Assembly: GCA_029238935.1 (NCBI GenBank)
Contig: JAQZBN010000033.1
Location: 1 to 58,052 of the forward strand
Source of the DNA: Herbinix sp.
GTDB taxonomy: Bacteria; Bacillota; Clostridia; Lachnospirales; Lachnospiraceae
Reading direction: 5' to 3'
DNA length: 58,052 nucleotides
The notes under the pieces were generated by a model. That model saw nothing but the letters and a program-made list of their open reading frames with translations. It was not told the origin of the DNA and did no database searches. A program made the translations under genes and the position numbers. Below, piece after piece: positions 1-8,713 of the stretch. Positions within the stretch are counted from its first letter, which is position 1. The number at the start of each line of letters is the position of its first letter.

Positions 1-606
1 TGCTAACATAAATGCTGATGAATCACATGCTTTAATCTTATTAGAAACACAAGTATCATAACTTACCTGTTGATACCGTTTTGCATTTTTATTAAAACGT
101 GGGTCTAAATCATAAACTCCGTCTATATTCTTTGCCATTAACAACATATCTGCTTCAATTTCAATTGCTTTTTGTACTGCTGGATAGTCAGTTGATACAA
201 AGGGATTGCCTATTCCACCACCAAAAATAATTACATTATTATCTTCTAACATCTTTATAGCATCTTTCCTGTTGTAGATGGTTGAAATTCCTCCTAATAG
301 CATTGGGGTCATGACCTTAGAGGATATACCAAGTTTACTTAACTTGTTGCGAAGCATCAGTGCATTTGATACTGTAAATAGCATCCCCATTTCATCAGCA
401 TCTGGTCTATCTATGCCCCAATTTTCAGCATCACGACCTCTTAGTAAATTACCTGCTCCAACAACTATAGCTATTTGATAGCCCTCTTCTTTTACTTTTA
501 TTATTTCTTTACATATATTATCTATGATAGTTTTATCATAGATTGATAAACCATCGCCACTTAGAGCCTCTCCAGAAATTTTAATAAGAATTCTTTTTCC
601 ATTCAT
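1..606 (-). CDS. UMP kinase (amino-acid-kinase family) paralogue, C-terminus cut by window edge
   Basis: The minus-strand frame opens at an ATG at 606-604 and stays open to base 1 (202 codons). It begins MNGKRILIKISGEAL, the phosphate-loop motif of UMP kinases. It then shows VVGAGNLLRGR, DEMGMLFTVSNALMLRN, FGGGIGNPFVSTD, a nucleotide-loop motif, and IEADMLLMAKNIDGVYDLDP, the usual PyrH C-terminal signature. By family knowledge such enzymes phosphorylate UMP to UDP in the cytoplasm. Several positions differ from typical PyrH (GNLLRGR where GNIWRG is usual, and PDADEMGMLF), and no frr or tsf neighbour lies on the visible side. This suggests a second, divergent copy rather than the housekeeping gene. 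The upstream Shine-Dalgarno (GGGGGC) is only moderate. Family assignment is secure; its cellular role is inferred. Confidence 0.85.
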   Translation of the reverse strand, partial: MNGKRILIKISGEALSGDGLSIYDKTIIDNICKEIIKVKEEGYQIAIVVGAGNLLRGRDAENWGIDRPDADEMGMLFTVSNALMLRNKLSKLGISSKVMTPMLLGGISTIYNRKDAIKMLEDNNVIIFGGGIGNPFVSTDYPAVQKAIEIEADMLLMAKNIDGVYDLDPRFNKNAKRYQQVSYDTCVSNKIKACDSSAFMLA

Positions 607-1387
607 AATATATTGCCCCCGATATCAATAATTTTAGACACACAAATTATGCTTCAACTTCTTTATGTGTATAATATGTTGCTTTGCTGTTGTTAACAAA
701 TCTGAATTTTCTTGTAATACATATCATACATCAAATAACATAATATTACAATTATATCAAACTAAACATTTATAGGTATTGTAGGTCGCATAGACAATTG
801 CTCTGGGCTTGAGTAGCATTTTTTAATATTAAAATGATTTTGGTATCTCTTATCTTCCTTTATTTACGGTTAGGGAAGAGGTTGAAAACGGTGAATTATG
901 CAAAATTGATACAGAACTGGATGAGCAAAAATTAACAGCAGTATGTGCTCATCATAAAAATAAATGGGTGAGTCCTCTAATGAAGCTTTTTGTGCAGCTA
1001 ATTACGAATGAAAAATGCCTAATAACAAAATAAATAAGCTAAAGTTTAAACTATAATAGTGAAGGGTTTGATTCACGATGCAATAACTGCCAGTGAATTG
1101 GATAGTGAGAAGTGAACTTTGATAAGCTATGAAAAATAATAGATATGGGAATAGTCTAAATCATATGATTTATGAAAGAATACAAATAAGCAAATATCAC
1201 CTAATACTGGACATGCACATAAAATATTTCTAAGAAGAATGTATTTGTTTTTCTCTATCTTTATTATACCATAATCATTCCTAAAAAAATAGCCTTATAA
1301 TTTTGGCCTATTGTGAGTATGATAGGAGCTAATAATACTTCGTAGAATTGCAACACCCATACCTAGTTAAGAGGAAGGAGAATATGC
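607..1387. other. Long intergenic region around a LysR remnant
   Basis: Apart from the LysR tail at 833-1033, this 781-base stretch is AT-rich with stops in all frames and no recognisable RNA or terminator. It must carry the promoters of the UMP-kinase paralogue (leftward) and the rifampicin-phosphotransferase-like gene (rightward). A TATAAT-like hexamer near 1291 is visible, but I could not pair it with a convincing -35 box. Confidence 0.4.
833..1033 (+). pseudogene. Remnant of a LysR-type regulator (C-terminal end only)
   Basis: One frame between a stop at 830-832 and a TAA at 1031-1033 encodes about 66 residues resembling the end of a LysR effector-binding domain. It includes a stretch read GISYLPLF, then TVREEVENGELCKID, then CAHHKNKWVSPLMKLF. 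There is no start codon, no HTH region and no ribosome binding site upstream. It is therefore read as the leftover tail of a deleted regulator. The rest of the 607-1387 gap shows no convincing gene. The match is by eye to the general LysR C-terminal pattern, so the family call is moderate. Confidence 0.6.
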
Positions 1388-4009
1388 ATGCATTCATATG
1401 TGCTTAGTTTAAAGGAAATTGACAAATCAAATCTCCCGATGGTCGGAGGGAAAGGAGCGAACTTAGGGGAACTAACAAAGGTTGATGGGATCTTGGTACC
1501 GGAAGGATTTTGTGTTACGACAGAAGTATATAAAAAGATAACTGCAAATGATAAGGTACTTAATGGGTTAATAGACGAATTATCGCTTCTTAAGATAGAA
1601 GACAGGAAAAAAATAAGTGAACTTAGTGCTGAGATACGCATACAAGTGGAAGGTAGCGTCATCCCTGATGATATGATGGAAGAAATCATTCATCATATTT
1701 CGATGATAGGAGAAAAAAACGCCTTCGCAGTACGATCCAGCGCAACTGCGGAGGATTTACCGACAGCCTCCTTTGCAGGTCAGCAAGATACGTATTTAAA
1801 TTTGATTGGAACAGGGGAAATCCTAAAACATATCAGTAAATGCTTCGCCTCGTTATTTACCGAGAGAGCCGTAATTTATCGAATTCAAAACGGCTTCGAC
1901 CACCACAAAGTCTACTTGTCTGTCGTTGTTCAGAAGATGGTCTTTCCGCAGGCAGCAGGAATTTTATTTACAGCTGATCCTGTCACTTCAAATCGGAAGG
2001 TGTTATCCATTGCTGCTAGCTACGGTCTTGGTGAGGCTTTGGTATCAGGCTTAGTGAATGCTGATAATTATAAAATTCGTAACGGTACGGTAATTGATAA
2101 GTTGGTATCCTCCAAAAAACTAGCTGTTTATGCCTTAGAGGATGGGGGTACAAAAGAACAGGCGATTCAACCGGAGCAACAGAATAAGCAAGTGCTTACG
2201 GATGTGCAGATATTAGAACTTGAGCGAATAGGAAGAAAGATTGAAAAACATTTCGGCCATCCACAGGATATAGAATGGTGCTTGGTTGATGATTCGTTTT
2301 ATATTGTCCAGAGCCGCCCAATCACTACTTTATATCCAATCCCAGAAGCAAATGATGAAGAAAATCACGTTTATTTATCTGTCGGTCATCAACAAATGAT
2401 GACTGACGCCATAAAACCCTTAGGAATGTCTTTGTTCCAGCTAACATCTTTTGGTCCCAGATATAAAGCCGGAGGAAGGTTGTTTGTCGATGTTACCCCT
2501 ATACTGGCTTCTCCGGATAGTAGTAAAATGTTAATTAATAACTTTGGGCAACACGATCCACTTATAAAGGACGCTCTTATTACTATAATAGAGAGAACAT
2601 TCATAAAGCCTTTGCTGAATGAGAAGCAGGAACAGAGTTCCGGTAAAAATAATCAAGGTGTAACTACCTTAAACTCTATGGAACCAATTGACAATGACCC
2701 GAATATCGTGTCTAATTTGATTAAGAAAAGTCAAACATCGATCAACGAGTTAAAGCAAAGCATTCAAAACAAATCAGGAGTAGATTTAATCGATTTTATC
2801 CTAGAAGATATCCAGGAGTTAAAGCGAATTTTATTTGACCCTCAAAGTTCAGCGGTGTTTATGGCTGCGATCAATGCCACATCCTGGATGAATGATAAAA
2901 TGAATGAGTGGTTAGGTGAAATTAACGTATCAGATACGCTATCGCTATCGGTACCAAATAATGTTACTTCGGAAATGGGTCTGGAGCTACTTGATGTCGC
3001 AGATGTAATTCGTCCTTATCCGGAGGTAATTGATTATTTTAAACAGGTAAAAGATGATAACTTTTTGGATGAACTGGTTAAATTACAGGGTGGTCAGAAA
3101 GCAAAAGACGCAATCCTGTCATATCTAAACTCATATGGAATGCGATGTGTTGGAGAAATCGATATTACGAAACCTCGTTGGAGTGAAAAACCAACGATCC
3201 TTGTTCCTATCATTCTTAGTTATATCAAAAACTTTGAGCCTAAGGAAAGTAAACGGAGATTTGAACATGGTCAGCAGGTTGCTTTGATGAAAGAACAAGA
3301 ATTACTAGAACGAATAAAACTTTTACCGGATGGGCAAGAAAAGGTAAAAGAAACAAAGCAAAAGATTGATCTAATCAGGAATTTTATCGGATACCGTGAA
3401 TATCCAAAATACGGCATGGTCAATCGCTACTTCATATACAAGCAAGCTTTAATAAAAGAAGCCATACAACTCGTACAAGCAGGTGTTATTCATGAAATAG
3501 AAGATATCTATTATCTTACATTGGAAGAATTACGTGAAGTTGTACGATCGAATACACTGGATTACCAGTTGATTAACAAACGAAAAGAAGAGTTCAATTT
3601 ATATGAAAAATTAAATCCACCTCGGGTTATCACGTCGGAAGGTGAAATTATTTCAGGCAAGTATAAACGAGGTAATATACCAACGGATGCTATTGTAGGT
3701 CTGGCAGTTTCTTCCGGAACTATTGAGGGACGGGCACGAGTCATAATAAGGATAGAAGATGCTGATCTAGAAGCGGGAGATATCTTAGTTACTTCCTATA
3801 CGGACCCTAGCTGGACACCATTGTTTGTATCCATAAAAGGTTTAGTTACAGAAGTAGGCGGACTAATGACCCATGGCGCAGTGATCGCCAGGGAATATGG
3901 ATTACCGGCGGTTGTTGGTGTGGAGAATGCCACTAAGCTGATAAAAGATGGGCAACGAATTCGTGTGAATGGAACAGAAGGGTATGTTGAAATCCTGACA
4001 TGTGAATGA
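1388..4009 (+). CDS. rph: Rifampicin phosphotransferase / PEP-synthase-like enzyme
   Basis: The 873-residue protein has the three-part layout of rifampicin phosphotransferases. An N-terminal ATP-grasp domain (about 1-320) carries VGGKGANLGEL, RSSATAEDLPTASFAGQ and the acidic end DIEWCL followed by QSRPITTL. A large middle domain (about 325-750) would hold the antibiotic site in that family. The C-terminal swivelling phosphohistidine domain has GGLMTHGAVIAREYG, with the presumed catalytic His near residue 829. Known family members transfer the beta-phosphate of ATP to rifamycins. PEP synthase shares both end domains but has a PEP-binding TIM barrel instead of the middle domain, which I do not see here. 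The start at 1388 is set by GAGGAAGGAG ending at 1380; an ATG at 1384 is out of frame. Actual drug inactivation is inferred from family. Confidence 0.8.
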   Translation: MHSYVLSLKEIDKSNLPMVGGKGANLGELTKVDGILVPEGFCVTTEVYKKITANDKVLNGLIDELSLLKIEDRKKISELSAEIRIQVEGSVIPDDMMEEIIHHISMIGEKNAFAVRSSATAEDLPTASFAGQQDTYLNLIGTGEILKHISKCFASLFTERAVIYRIQNGFDHHKVYLSVVVQKMVFPQAAGILFTADPVTSNRKVLSIAASYGLGEALVSGLVNADNYKIRNGTVIDKLVSSKKLAVYALEDGGTKEQAIQPEQQNKQVLTDVQILELERIGRKIEKHFGHPQDIEWCLVDDSFYIVQSRPITTLYPIPEANDEENHVYLSVGHQQMMTDAIKPLGMSLFQLTSFGPRYKAGGRLFVDVTPILASPDSSKMLINNFGQHDPLIKDALITIIERTFIKPLLNEKQEQSSGKNNQGVTTLNSMEPIDNDPNIVSNLIKKSQTSINELKQSIQNKSGVDLIDFILEDIQELKRILFDPQSSAVFMAAINATSWMNDKMNEWLGEINVSDTLSLSVPNNVTSEMGLELLDVADVIRPYPEVIDYFKQVKDDNFLDELVKLQGGQKAKDAILSYLNSYGMRCVGEIDITKPRWSEKPTILVPIILSYIKNFEPKESKRRFEHGQQVALMKEQELLERIKLLPDGQEKVKETKQKIDLIRNFIGYREYPKYGMVNRYFIYKQALIKEAIQLVQAGVIHEIEDIYYLTLEELREVVRSNTLDYQLINKRKEEFNLYEKLNPPRVITSEGEIISGKYKRGNIPTDAIVGLAVSSGTIEGRARVIIRIEDADLEAGDILVTSYTDPSWTPLFVSIKGLVTEVGGLMTHGAVIAREYGLPAVVGVENATKLIKDGQRIRVNGTEGYVEILTCE

Positions 4010-4049
4010 TTTTGTATCCTTTACTTGAATAGTGGTATTTAAAAAATTC

Positions 4050-4079
4050 GAAAGCGGCACCTATTTAGGGTCGCTTTTC
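4050..4079 (+). terminator. Weak intrinsic terminator after the rph-like gene
   Basis: AAAGCGGC and GTCGCTTT form an 8-bp stem with one G-U pair around a short loop, followed by TTTTC. It lies about 40 bases past the stop codon of the rph-like gene. It also sits immediately before the first recognisable residue of the protease remnant, which supports the view that the remnant has lost its own 5' end. Confidence 0.5.
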
Positions 4080-4084
4080 ATAAA

Positions 4085-5010
4085 CATGGAATTCCTAGCT
4101 TTTCATAAACTAAGTGTTTATTTATCTGCTATTGCACAAATGGAAGGGGCAGTAGTCTCAATAGCTGCAGGAAATGAAGGTAATAGTAGGCATCATTATG
4201 AAAGTACAATGTTACTCGGGGTAGGCAAAGAAATTGTTGATTTAAATGTAGGACCAAATGAAAAAGGTTTATATTTAGAATTCTGGGAAACATTCCCAAT
4301 ACCTTTGGATTAGAATTGGCGTCTCCAGGAGGGGAATATGTTCCCGTTATTTCACCAAGAATCAATGAAAGAAGAGAAGTAGATTTTATTTTTGAAACAA
4401 CAAGGATTAATATCTATTTTCAGTTAGTAGGTTCTAGATCCGGTGCTCAACTTGTTATAGTGAGATTTCAAAATCCTACAGAAGGAAACTGGCGAATCAT
4501 TATACATAAGATGAATAGAACACTTCCTTTGCATATTAATAGTTGGCTCCCAATCAATAGTTTTACTGGGAAAGATACCTATTATGTAAACTCTACACCA
4601 TACACTACCTTAACTTCTCCTGCTAATGTATATATACCAATCGTAGTGTCTGCGTACGATAATTTAAATGAGAGTCTTTATATCGGTGCTAGCCGAGGAT
4701 ATACCAGAACAGGTCGTATTGCACCGGATTTGGTAGCGCCTGGAGTAAATATTTTAGATCCGTCCTATGGTAATAGTTATACCTTAATGACAGGAACCAG
4801 TGTAGCTGCTGCTCATACAACAGGGATTGCAGCAATGTTATTTGAATGGGAATTATAAGGGGAGTACTTGATCATATGGATGGGACAGATATAAAAAATA
4901 TGTTGCTTCGAGGTGCAGAAAGAGAACTCGGAAAAACTTATCCAAGTAAGGAATGGGGCTATGGTATACTAGATATATTTGGAGTGTTTGAAAAGATTAG
5001 AGGAAATTAA
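4085..5010 (+). pseudogene. Broken subtilisin-like (S8, Csp-type) protease, fragments in three frames
   Basis: Three consecutive fragments of one S8 protease lie in three different frames. Bases up to 4313 encode the oxyanion-hole region (AVVSIAAGNEGNSRHHY). Bases about 4316-4857 encode the inserted jelly-roll part and the active-site serine segment (DLVAPGVNI and LMTGTSVAAAHTTG). Bases about 4861-5010 encode the C-terminal helix region (GVLDHMDGTDIKN and EWGYGILDIF). Joining them needs two frameshifts, near 4313 and 4858. The N-terminal part with the catalytic Asp and His is absent, since a terminator for the preceding gene sits where it should be. The jelly-roll insertion and the tail resemble clostridial Csp germination proteases. 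As it stands it cannot make an active protease. Confidence 0.85.
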
Positions 5011-5059
5011 GAAGGTACTTTCCTTATAGCGAAGAGTACATGAATGGAGGAAGGTAGGA

Positions 5060-6121
5060 ATGAATATTAAGTTAGCTAAAAAAATGGCAAGCCAGTGGAT
5101 CATGAATTTTACAGCCAAAGAGAAATGGTTTCGTGGAGCGTATTTTAGCGGATCGATCATAGGAATGCTGGATGATGCAGAGTTATCAGAGCATTCCGAT
5201 GTGGACATAGTCGTTGTAATGTCATTGGACGAACCCCCGATGAAGCTTGGAAAATTTCAGTACGAGGGCGTTTTACTGGAAGTGACCTATTTATCATGGA
5301 AGCAGCTTTCTTCTATGGAGGAAGTAATGACCTCTTATCATTTGGCAGGAAGCTTTCGCACGGATACCATCATCACGGATCCTACTGGGAACTTAAAAAA
5401 ACTGCAAGTTCAGATATCACAACATTTCGCTGAAAAGGCCTGGGTAAGCCGAAGATGTGAGAACGTTAAGAAGAAAATAGAGGATGGTTTAAATAACATC
5501 GCTATTACTGAACCATTTTATGATACTGTCACATCTTGGTTGTTTCCTGCCGGCGTGACCACTCATATGATTCTTGTTGCTGCATTAAAAAATCCAACAG
5601 TACGTAAGCGTTATCTTGCAGCAAGGGATGTTTTAATGGAATATGGATATGAAGATATCTATGAACAGCTGATTGAATTACTGGGTTGCGCGAGACTTAC
5701 ACAGCAGCGGATGGAAAATCATCTCAACAATCTGGCTCATACCTTTGATGCAGCAGTTGTCGTATCAAAGACACCCTTTGCTTTTAGTACTGATATTACT
5801 GACAGTGCAAGGCCGATTGCTATTGACGGGAGCCTTGATCTTATTCGCGCTGGCAATCATCGTGAAGCCTGCTTTTGGATTGTAGCGACATATGCTCGCT
5901 GTCATAAAATACTGGCTGTTGATGCACCTCTAGAGATACAAGAAGCACACATGCCGGCATTTAGGGAATTGGTAGCGGACTTGGGGTTGCATTCCAATAG
6001 TGATTTTACTTGCCGAGCACAAGAAGTGATTCAATTTCTTCCAAGGCTGTGGGAGGTAACAGAAGATATCTTGTCTCGAAACCCTGATATAATTAAGAAA
6101 AATGTTAACAATGCGAAGTAA
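5060..6121 (+). CDS. Nucleotidyltransferase-fold protein, function unknown
   Basis: This 353-residue cytoplasmic protein carries the nucleotidyltransferase signature near the N-terminus. Gly31-Ser32 is followed by LSEHSDVDIVVV, placing Asp47 and Asp49 as the metal-binding pair, and a third acidic candidate lies in LLEVTYL about 30 residues later. The remaining 230 residues are helical, as in aminoglycoside adenylyltransferases and related proteins, but I recognise no specific subfamily. The start is supported by GGAGGAAGGTAGG just upstream. It could modify a small molecule such as an antibiotic or an RNA or protein target; nothing here decides. It stands alone between a dead protease and a dehydrogenase gene. 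Confidence 0.7.
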   Translation: MNIKLAKKMASQWIMNFTAKEKWFRGAYFSGSIIGMLDDAELSEHSDVDIVVVMSLDEPPMKLGKFQYEGVLLEVTYLSWKQLSSMEEVMTSYHLAGSFRTDTIITDPTGNLKKLQVQISQHFAEKAWVSRRCENVKKKIEDGLNNIAITEPFYDTVTSWLFPAGVTTHMILVAALKNPTVRKRYLAARDVLMEYGYEDIYEQLIELLGCARLTQQRMENHLNNLAHTFDAAVVVSKTPFAFSTDITDSARPIAIDGSLDLIRAGNHREACFWIVATYARCHKILAVDAPLEIQEAHMPAFRELVADLGLHSNSDFTCRAQEVIQFLPRLWEVTEDILSRNPDIIKKNVNNAK

Positions 6122-6196
6122 AACAAAAAATTGCGAATGATATAATGCGAAATAAACCAAAAAAAATAAACGAATGAAATAATACGAAGTAAAAAT
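6110..6196 (+). repeat. Imperfect 34-37 bp tandem repeat
   Basis: Two and a half diverged copies of a unit beginning AATGCGAAGTAAA can be aligned at 6110-6143, 6144-6180 and 6181-6196. The first copy overlaps the last codons of the nucleotidyltransferase-fold gene, so the stop codon lies inside it. Copies differ by several substitutions and a 3-base insertion. The stretch is very A-rich and its role is unknown. Confidence 0.45.
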
Positions 6197-6409
6197 ATGA
6201 AAGAATTAATATGAGATATATTACATGCAATAAATAAAAAGTAAGAATTAACTTCCTTTCTCTATTTTTAAAATACTTATTTAATAACTATTAGTAATGT
6301 AACACCTACTTTACAATCTCTTACTTGTTTTTACCAAAAGAATAGTCTTGATATATATTGGGAATAATTGGTATAATGATCTAAAACAGTATGTAAAGGG
6401 GATGTTACA

Positions 6410-7201
6410 ATAAAAAATGTAGTAATAACAGGAAGTACTCGTGGATTAGGCCTGGAAATGGCCATCGAATTTTTAAAGTCAGGGTGTAATGTGACTATTT
6501 CCGGATCAAAACCAGAATCCTTTGACAAAGCGAAAGATAGGCTGAAGGAATATGAATATAAGTATATCTATGTTACTTGTAATGTAAGAAACATAGATCA
6601 TATAAAAAGCCTATGGCTGAAATCAGTTGAAACTTGGGGGAGTGTAGATATCTGGATTAATAATGCAGGTCAGAATTGTCCTCGAGAATCTTTATGGAAT
6701 ACTCCGGATGACTATATAGATGCAGTTGTAGATACAAATATAAAAGGTATTATGTATGGTTCTAAGGTGGCAGCAGAACATATGATAAATCAAGGACATG
6801 GACAGATTTGGAATATGGAAGGGTTAGGCTCGAATGATATGATTATTGAGCAGACTATTTTATATGGTACTTCAAAACGTGCCCTCACTTACTTCACAAA
6901 GGGACTTGCTAAGGAATTAAAGGATACTCCGGTAAAAGCTGGCAGGCTTTCTCCCGGGATGATGCTTACGGAATTTATTACGAAATCACCAACAGGGGAA
7001 GTATCCTCAGTAACACAAGATAACCAGTTTCGGAAAGTATTCAACACGCTTGGAGATGAGCCTGAGACCGTTGCTAAGTTTTTTATTCCCAGAATACTTA
7101 GCAATACGAAACAAGATGCACATTTAGTTTGGCTTACAAATATGAAGTCTGCGAAAAGGTTTATGATGGCTCCATTCAATAAGAGAGAATTGCTTAAGTA
7201 A
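6410..7201 (+). CDS. Short-chain dehydrogenase/reductase with an ATA at the start position
   Basis: The Rossmann glycine loop TGSTRGLGLEMA needs translation from upstream of the first in-frame ATG (6458), which would delete it. The only position that fits is codon 6410-6412, which reads ATA. It sits 8 bases after AAAGGGG, exactly where an ATG is expected, and would give (M)KNVVITGSTRGLG. No ATG, GTG or TTG exists between it and the upstream stop at 6377. The rest is intact: NNAG (INNAGQN), a serine in EGLGSND, YGTSK (YxxxK) and about 263 residues in all. The region around the active site resembles the NOL/NYC1 chlorophyll(ide) b reductase-like branch of SDRs. In a non-photosynthetic anaerobe the substrate is unknown. 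Expression may be low or absent. Confidence 0.8.
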   Translation: MKNVVITGSTRGLGLEMAIEFLKSGCNVTISGSKPESFDKAKDRLKEYEYKYIYVTCNVRNIDHIKSLWLKSVETWGSVDIWINNAGQNCPRESLWNTPDDYIDAVVDTNIKGIMYGSKVAAEHMINQGHGQIWNMEGLGSNDMIIEQTILYGTSKRALTYFTKGLAKELKDTPVKAGRLSPGMMLTEFITKSPTGEVSSVTQDNQFRKVFNTLGDEPETVAKFFIPRILSNTKQDAHLVWLTNMKSAKRFMMAPFNKRELLK

Positions 7202-7224
7202 ACTGATTTTAATAAGATTAAGGA

Positions 7225-7262
7225 GGTTATGGTATACGATTTATTACCATAACCTTTTTGTT
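7225..7262 (+). terminator. Intrinsic terminator after the SDR gene
   Basis: GGTTATGGTA and TACCATAACC form a perfect 10-bp stem with a 10-base loop, followed by TTTTTG. Confidence 0.85.
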
Positions 7263-7453
7263 TTATAGAGTGTATTGTAAGGTAAGGTTTTAAAGACTTA
7301 TATTAAATAAAGAAACTCTATGGTTTAAGGTTACATAATCAATGATCAAGCCATTCTATCACAAAGGAGTTACTCTTTGACGATAATTACGTTTGGATGA
7401 ATTATGAATGAAATCTATATTGCTTACTAGGAGTATCAACTTTGCATTACCGC

Positions 7454-7484
7454 TTGACAAATCATGAAAATAATATACTATATT
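7454..7484 (+). promoter_or_regulatory. Promoter candidate for the amino-sugar operon
   Basis: A perfect TTGACA at 7454-7459 is followed by TATACT (7474-7479, 14-base spacer) or TATATT (7479-7484, 19-base spacer). Neither spacing is the usual 17, so the -10 assignment is uncertain. The start of transcription would fall on the palindrome described next. Confidence 0.5.
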
Positions 7485-7503
7485 AATTAATAACATTAAT
7501 TAA
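7483..7503. promoter_or_regulatory. Palindromic operator candidate for the ROK repressor
   Basis: TTAATTAAT-AAC-ATTAATTAA is a perfect 9-3-9 palindrome lying on or just after the -10 region and 40 bases before the ROK regulator gene. ROK repressors of the XylR/NagC group bind AT-rich dyads of this general shape, so autoregulation is likely. No binding data are available and the AT-rich setting raises the chance of coincidence. Confidence 0.55.
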
Positions 7504-7543
7504 TTATATTTATCAAAAATTCATATAATGAAGAGGAAACTGG

Positions 7544-8713
7544 ATGAAATCTTTTTTACCAAATGACATTAAGGATCAGAACAGAAAAATTATATTTGAT
7601 ATCTTTTTGCAGGAACCTAATCTAGCAAAGATTGAGGTGTCCGAGCGAACAACCATGAGTTCAGTAACTGTGAATAAGATTGTTGACTTTTTTGAAGAAA
7701 TTGGAATTGTAACTGCCAATGGGGAAAGCAGAGAAGGAAGTGGAGGTTTGGGACGTAAAAGAATAATTTATAGTTTCAACCCCAATTCCTATTTGACGAT
7801 TGGTATACAGTTAATTGGAAATAAAGTGGCAGCTACCTTAGTCAATCTTTATAGTGAAGTGATAGATACCTGTGAAATCGACGGTGTAGTTCAGTTCTAC
7901 AGCAATGATTTTGCTGAACTGCTGCAAAAAATCGTGGAAAGGTTTCAGAAGAAGATTCAAAATCAGAAATCGAAGATTATTGGATTAGGTATCGGTGTGG
8001 ATGGAGCTATTCATATTCATAGGAAAACCATAAGAATGAGAACTTTGGATAATCAAAAAGAGGAGGATTACTCCTACGATACCATCTTAGATAAAATATC
8101 GGAAAAGATTATGTTACCTATTGTATTAGAAAATGATGTTAATGCATCCACCATAGCTGAATTTAGTTATCTTGACAGAAGCGGAGACGGCCCCTGTGAT
8201 ATGCTTCAGATCGCACTGGGAGAAGGGATTGGTGCCGGCTTGATCCTAAATAAGAAGTTACATCGTGGTTTCAGTAATAGCATCGGAGAATTAGAATACA
8301 TGTGCTTTGATGAGGAGTATGTTCATAATCCTTCCAGTGTTGGATGGTTGGAAAGCAAGATAAGTTTAGGTTATTTAGAAAAGGAATACCAATTTAATCC
8401 GAAGCAGATCGAAGTGTTAACCTGCGACCAGAAGAAAAGATGTGTAGACTATATTTCAAAATATTTAGCACTTGCTATCGTTAATACCATTAGTTTACTG
8501 GATATTCATAATATCACCTTAACCGGAAAAACGGTTATAGCAATGCCTGATGAAATTATAGAAACCACGAAACAGTATATCAATCAATACACAGGATGGA
8601 ACCTAACGATACGTGCAGGTCTGCAAGATAAAGCAACTGCTGTTGGAGCAGCTATTCTGGCATTTCGAAGTGAGATGACAAAAGTGATAGCGGGAAAAGG
8701 GGATGAGCTATGA
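7544..8713 (+). CDS. ROK-family (NagC/XylR-type) transcriptional regulator
   Basis: The protein has 389 residues: an N-terminal winged helix (about 10-75, with SERTTMSSVTVNKIVDFF as the recognition part) followed by a sugar-kinase-like ROK domain. GLGIGVDGAI and ENDVNAST mark the kinase fold, and GEGIGAGLI with GELEYM the sugar-binding side. The CxCGxxGC zinc motif usual in ROK proteins is missing. It is the first gene of an operon, and the next gene starts inside its last codons. By family it would repress the operon until its sugar or sugar phosphate binds. The likely effector is an amino sugar or its phosphate, judging from the next genes. Confidence 0.88.
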   Translation: MKSFLPNDIKDQNRKIIFDIFLQEPNLAKIEVSERTTMSSVTVNKIVDFFEEIGIVTANGESREGSGGLGRKRIIYSFNPNSYLTIGIQLIGNKVAATLVNLYSEVIDTCEIDGVVQFYSNDFAELLQKIVERFQKKIQNQKSKIIGLGIGVDGAIHIHRKTIRMRTLDNQKEEDYSYDTILDKISEKIMLPIVLENDVNASTIAEFSYLDRSGDGPCDMLQIALGEGIGAGLILNKKLHRGFSNSIGELEYMCFDEEYVHNPSSVGWLESKISLGYLEKEYQFNPKQIEVLTCDQKKRCVDYISKYLALAIVNTISLLDIHNITLTGKTVIAMPDEIIETTKQYINQYTGWNLTIRAGLQDKATAVGAAILAFRSEMTKVIAGKGDEL

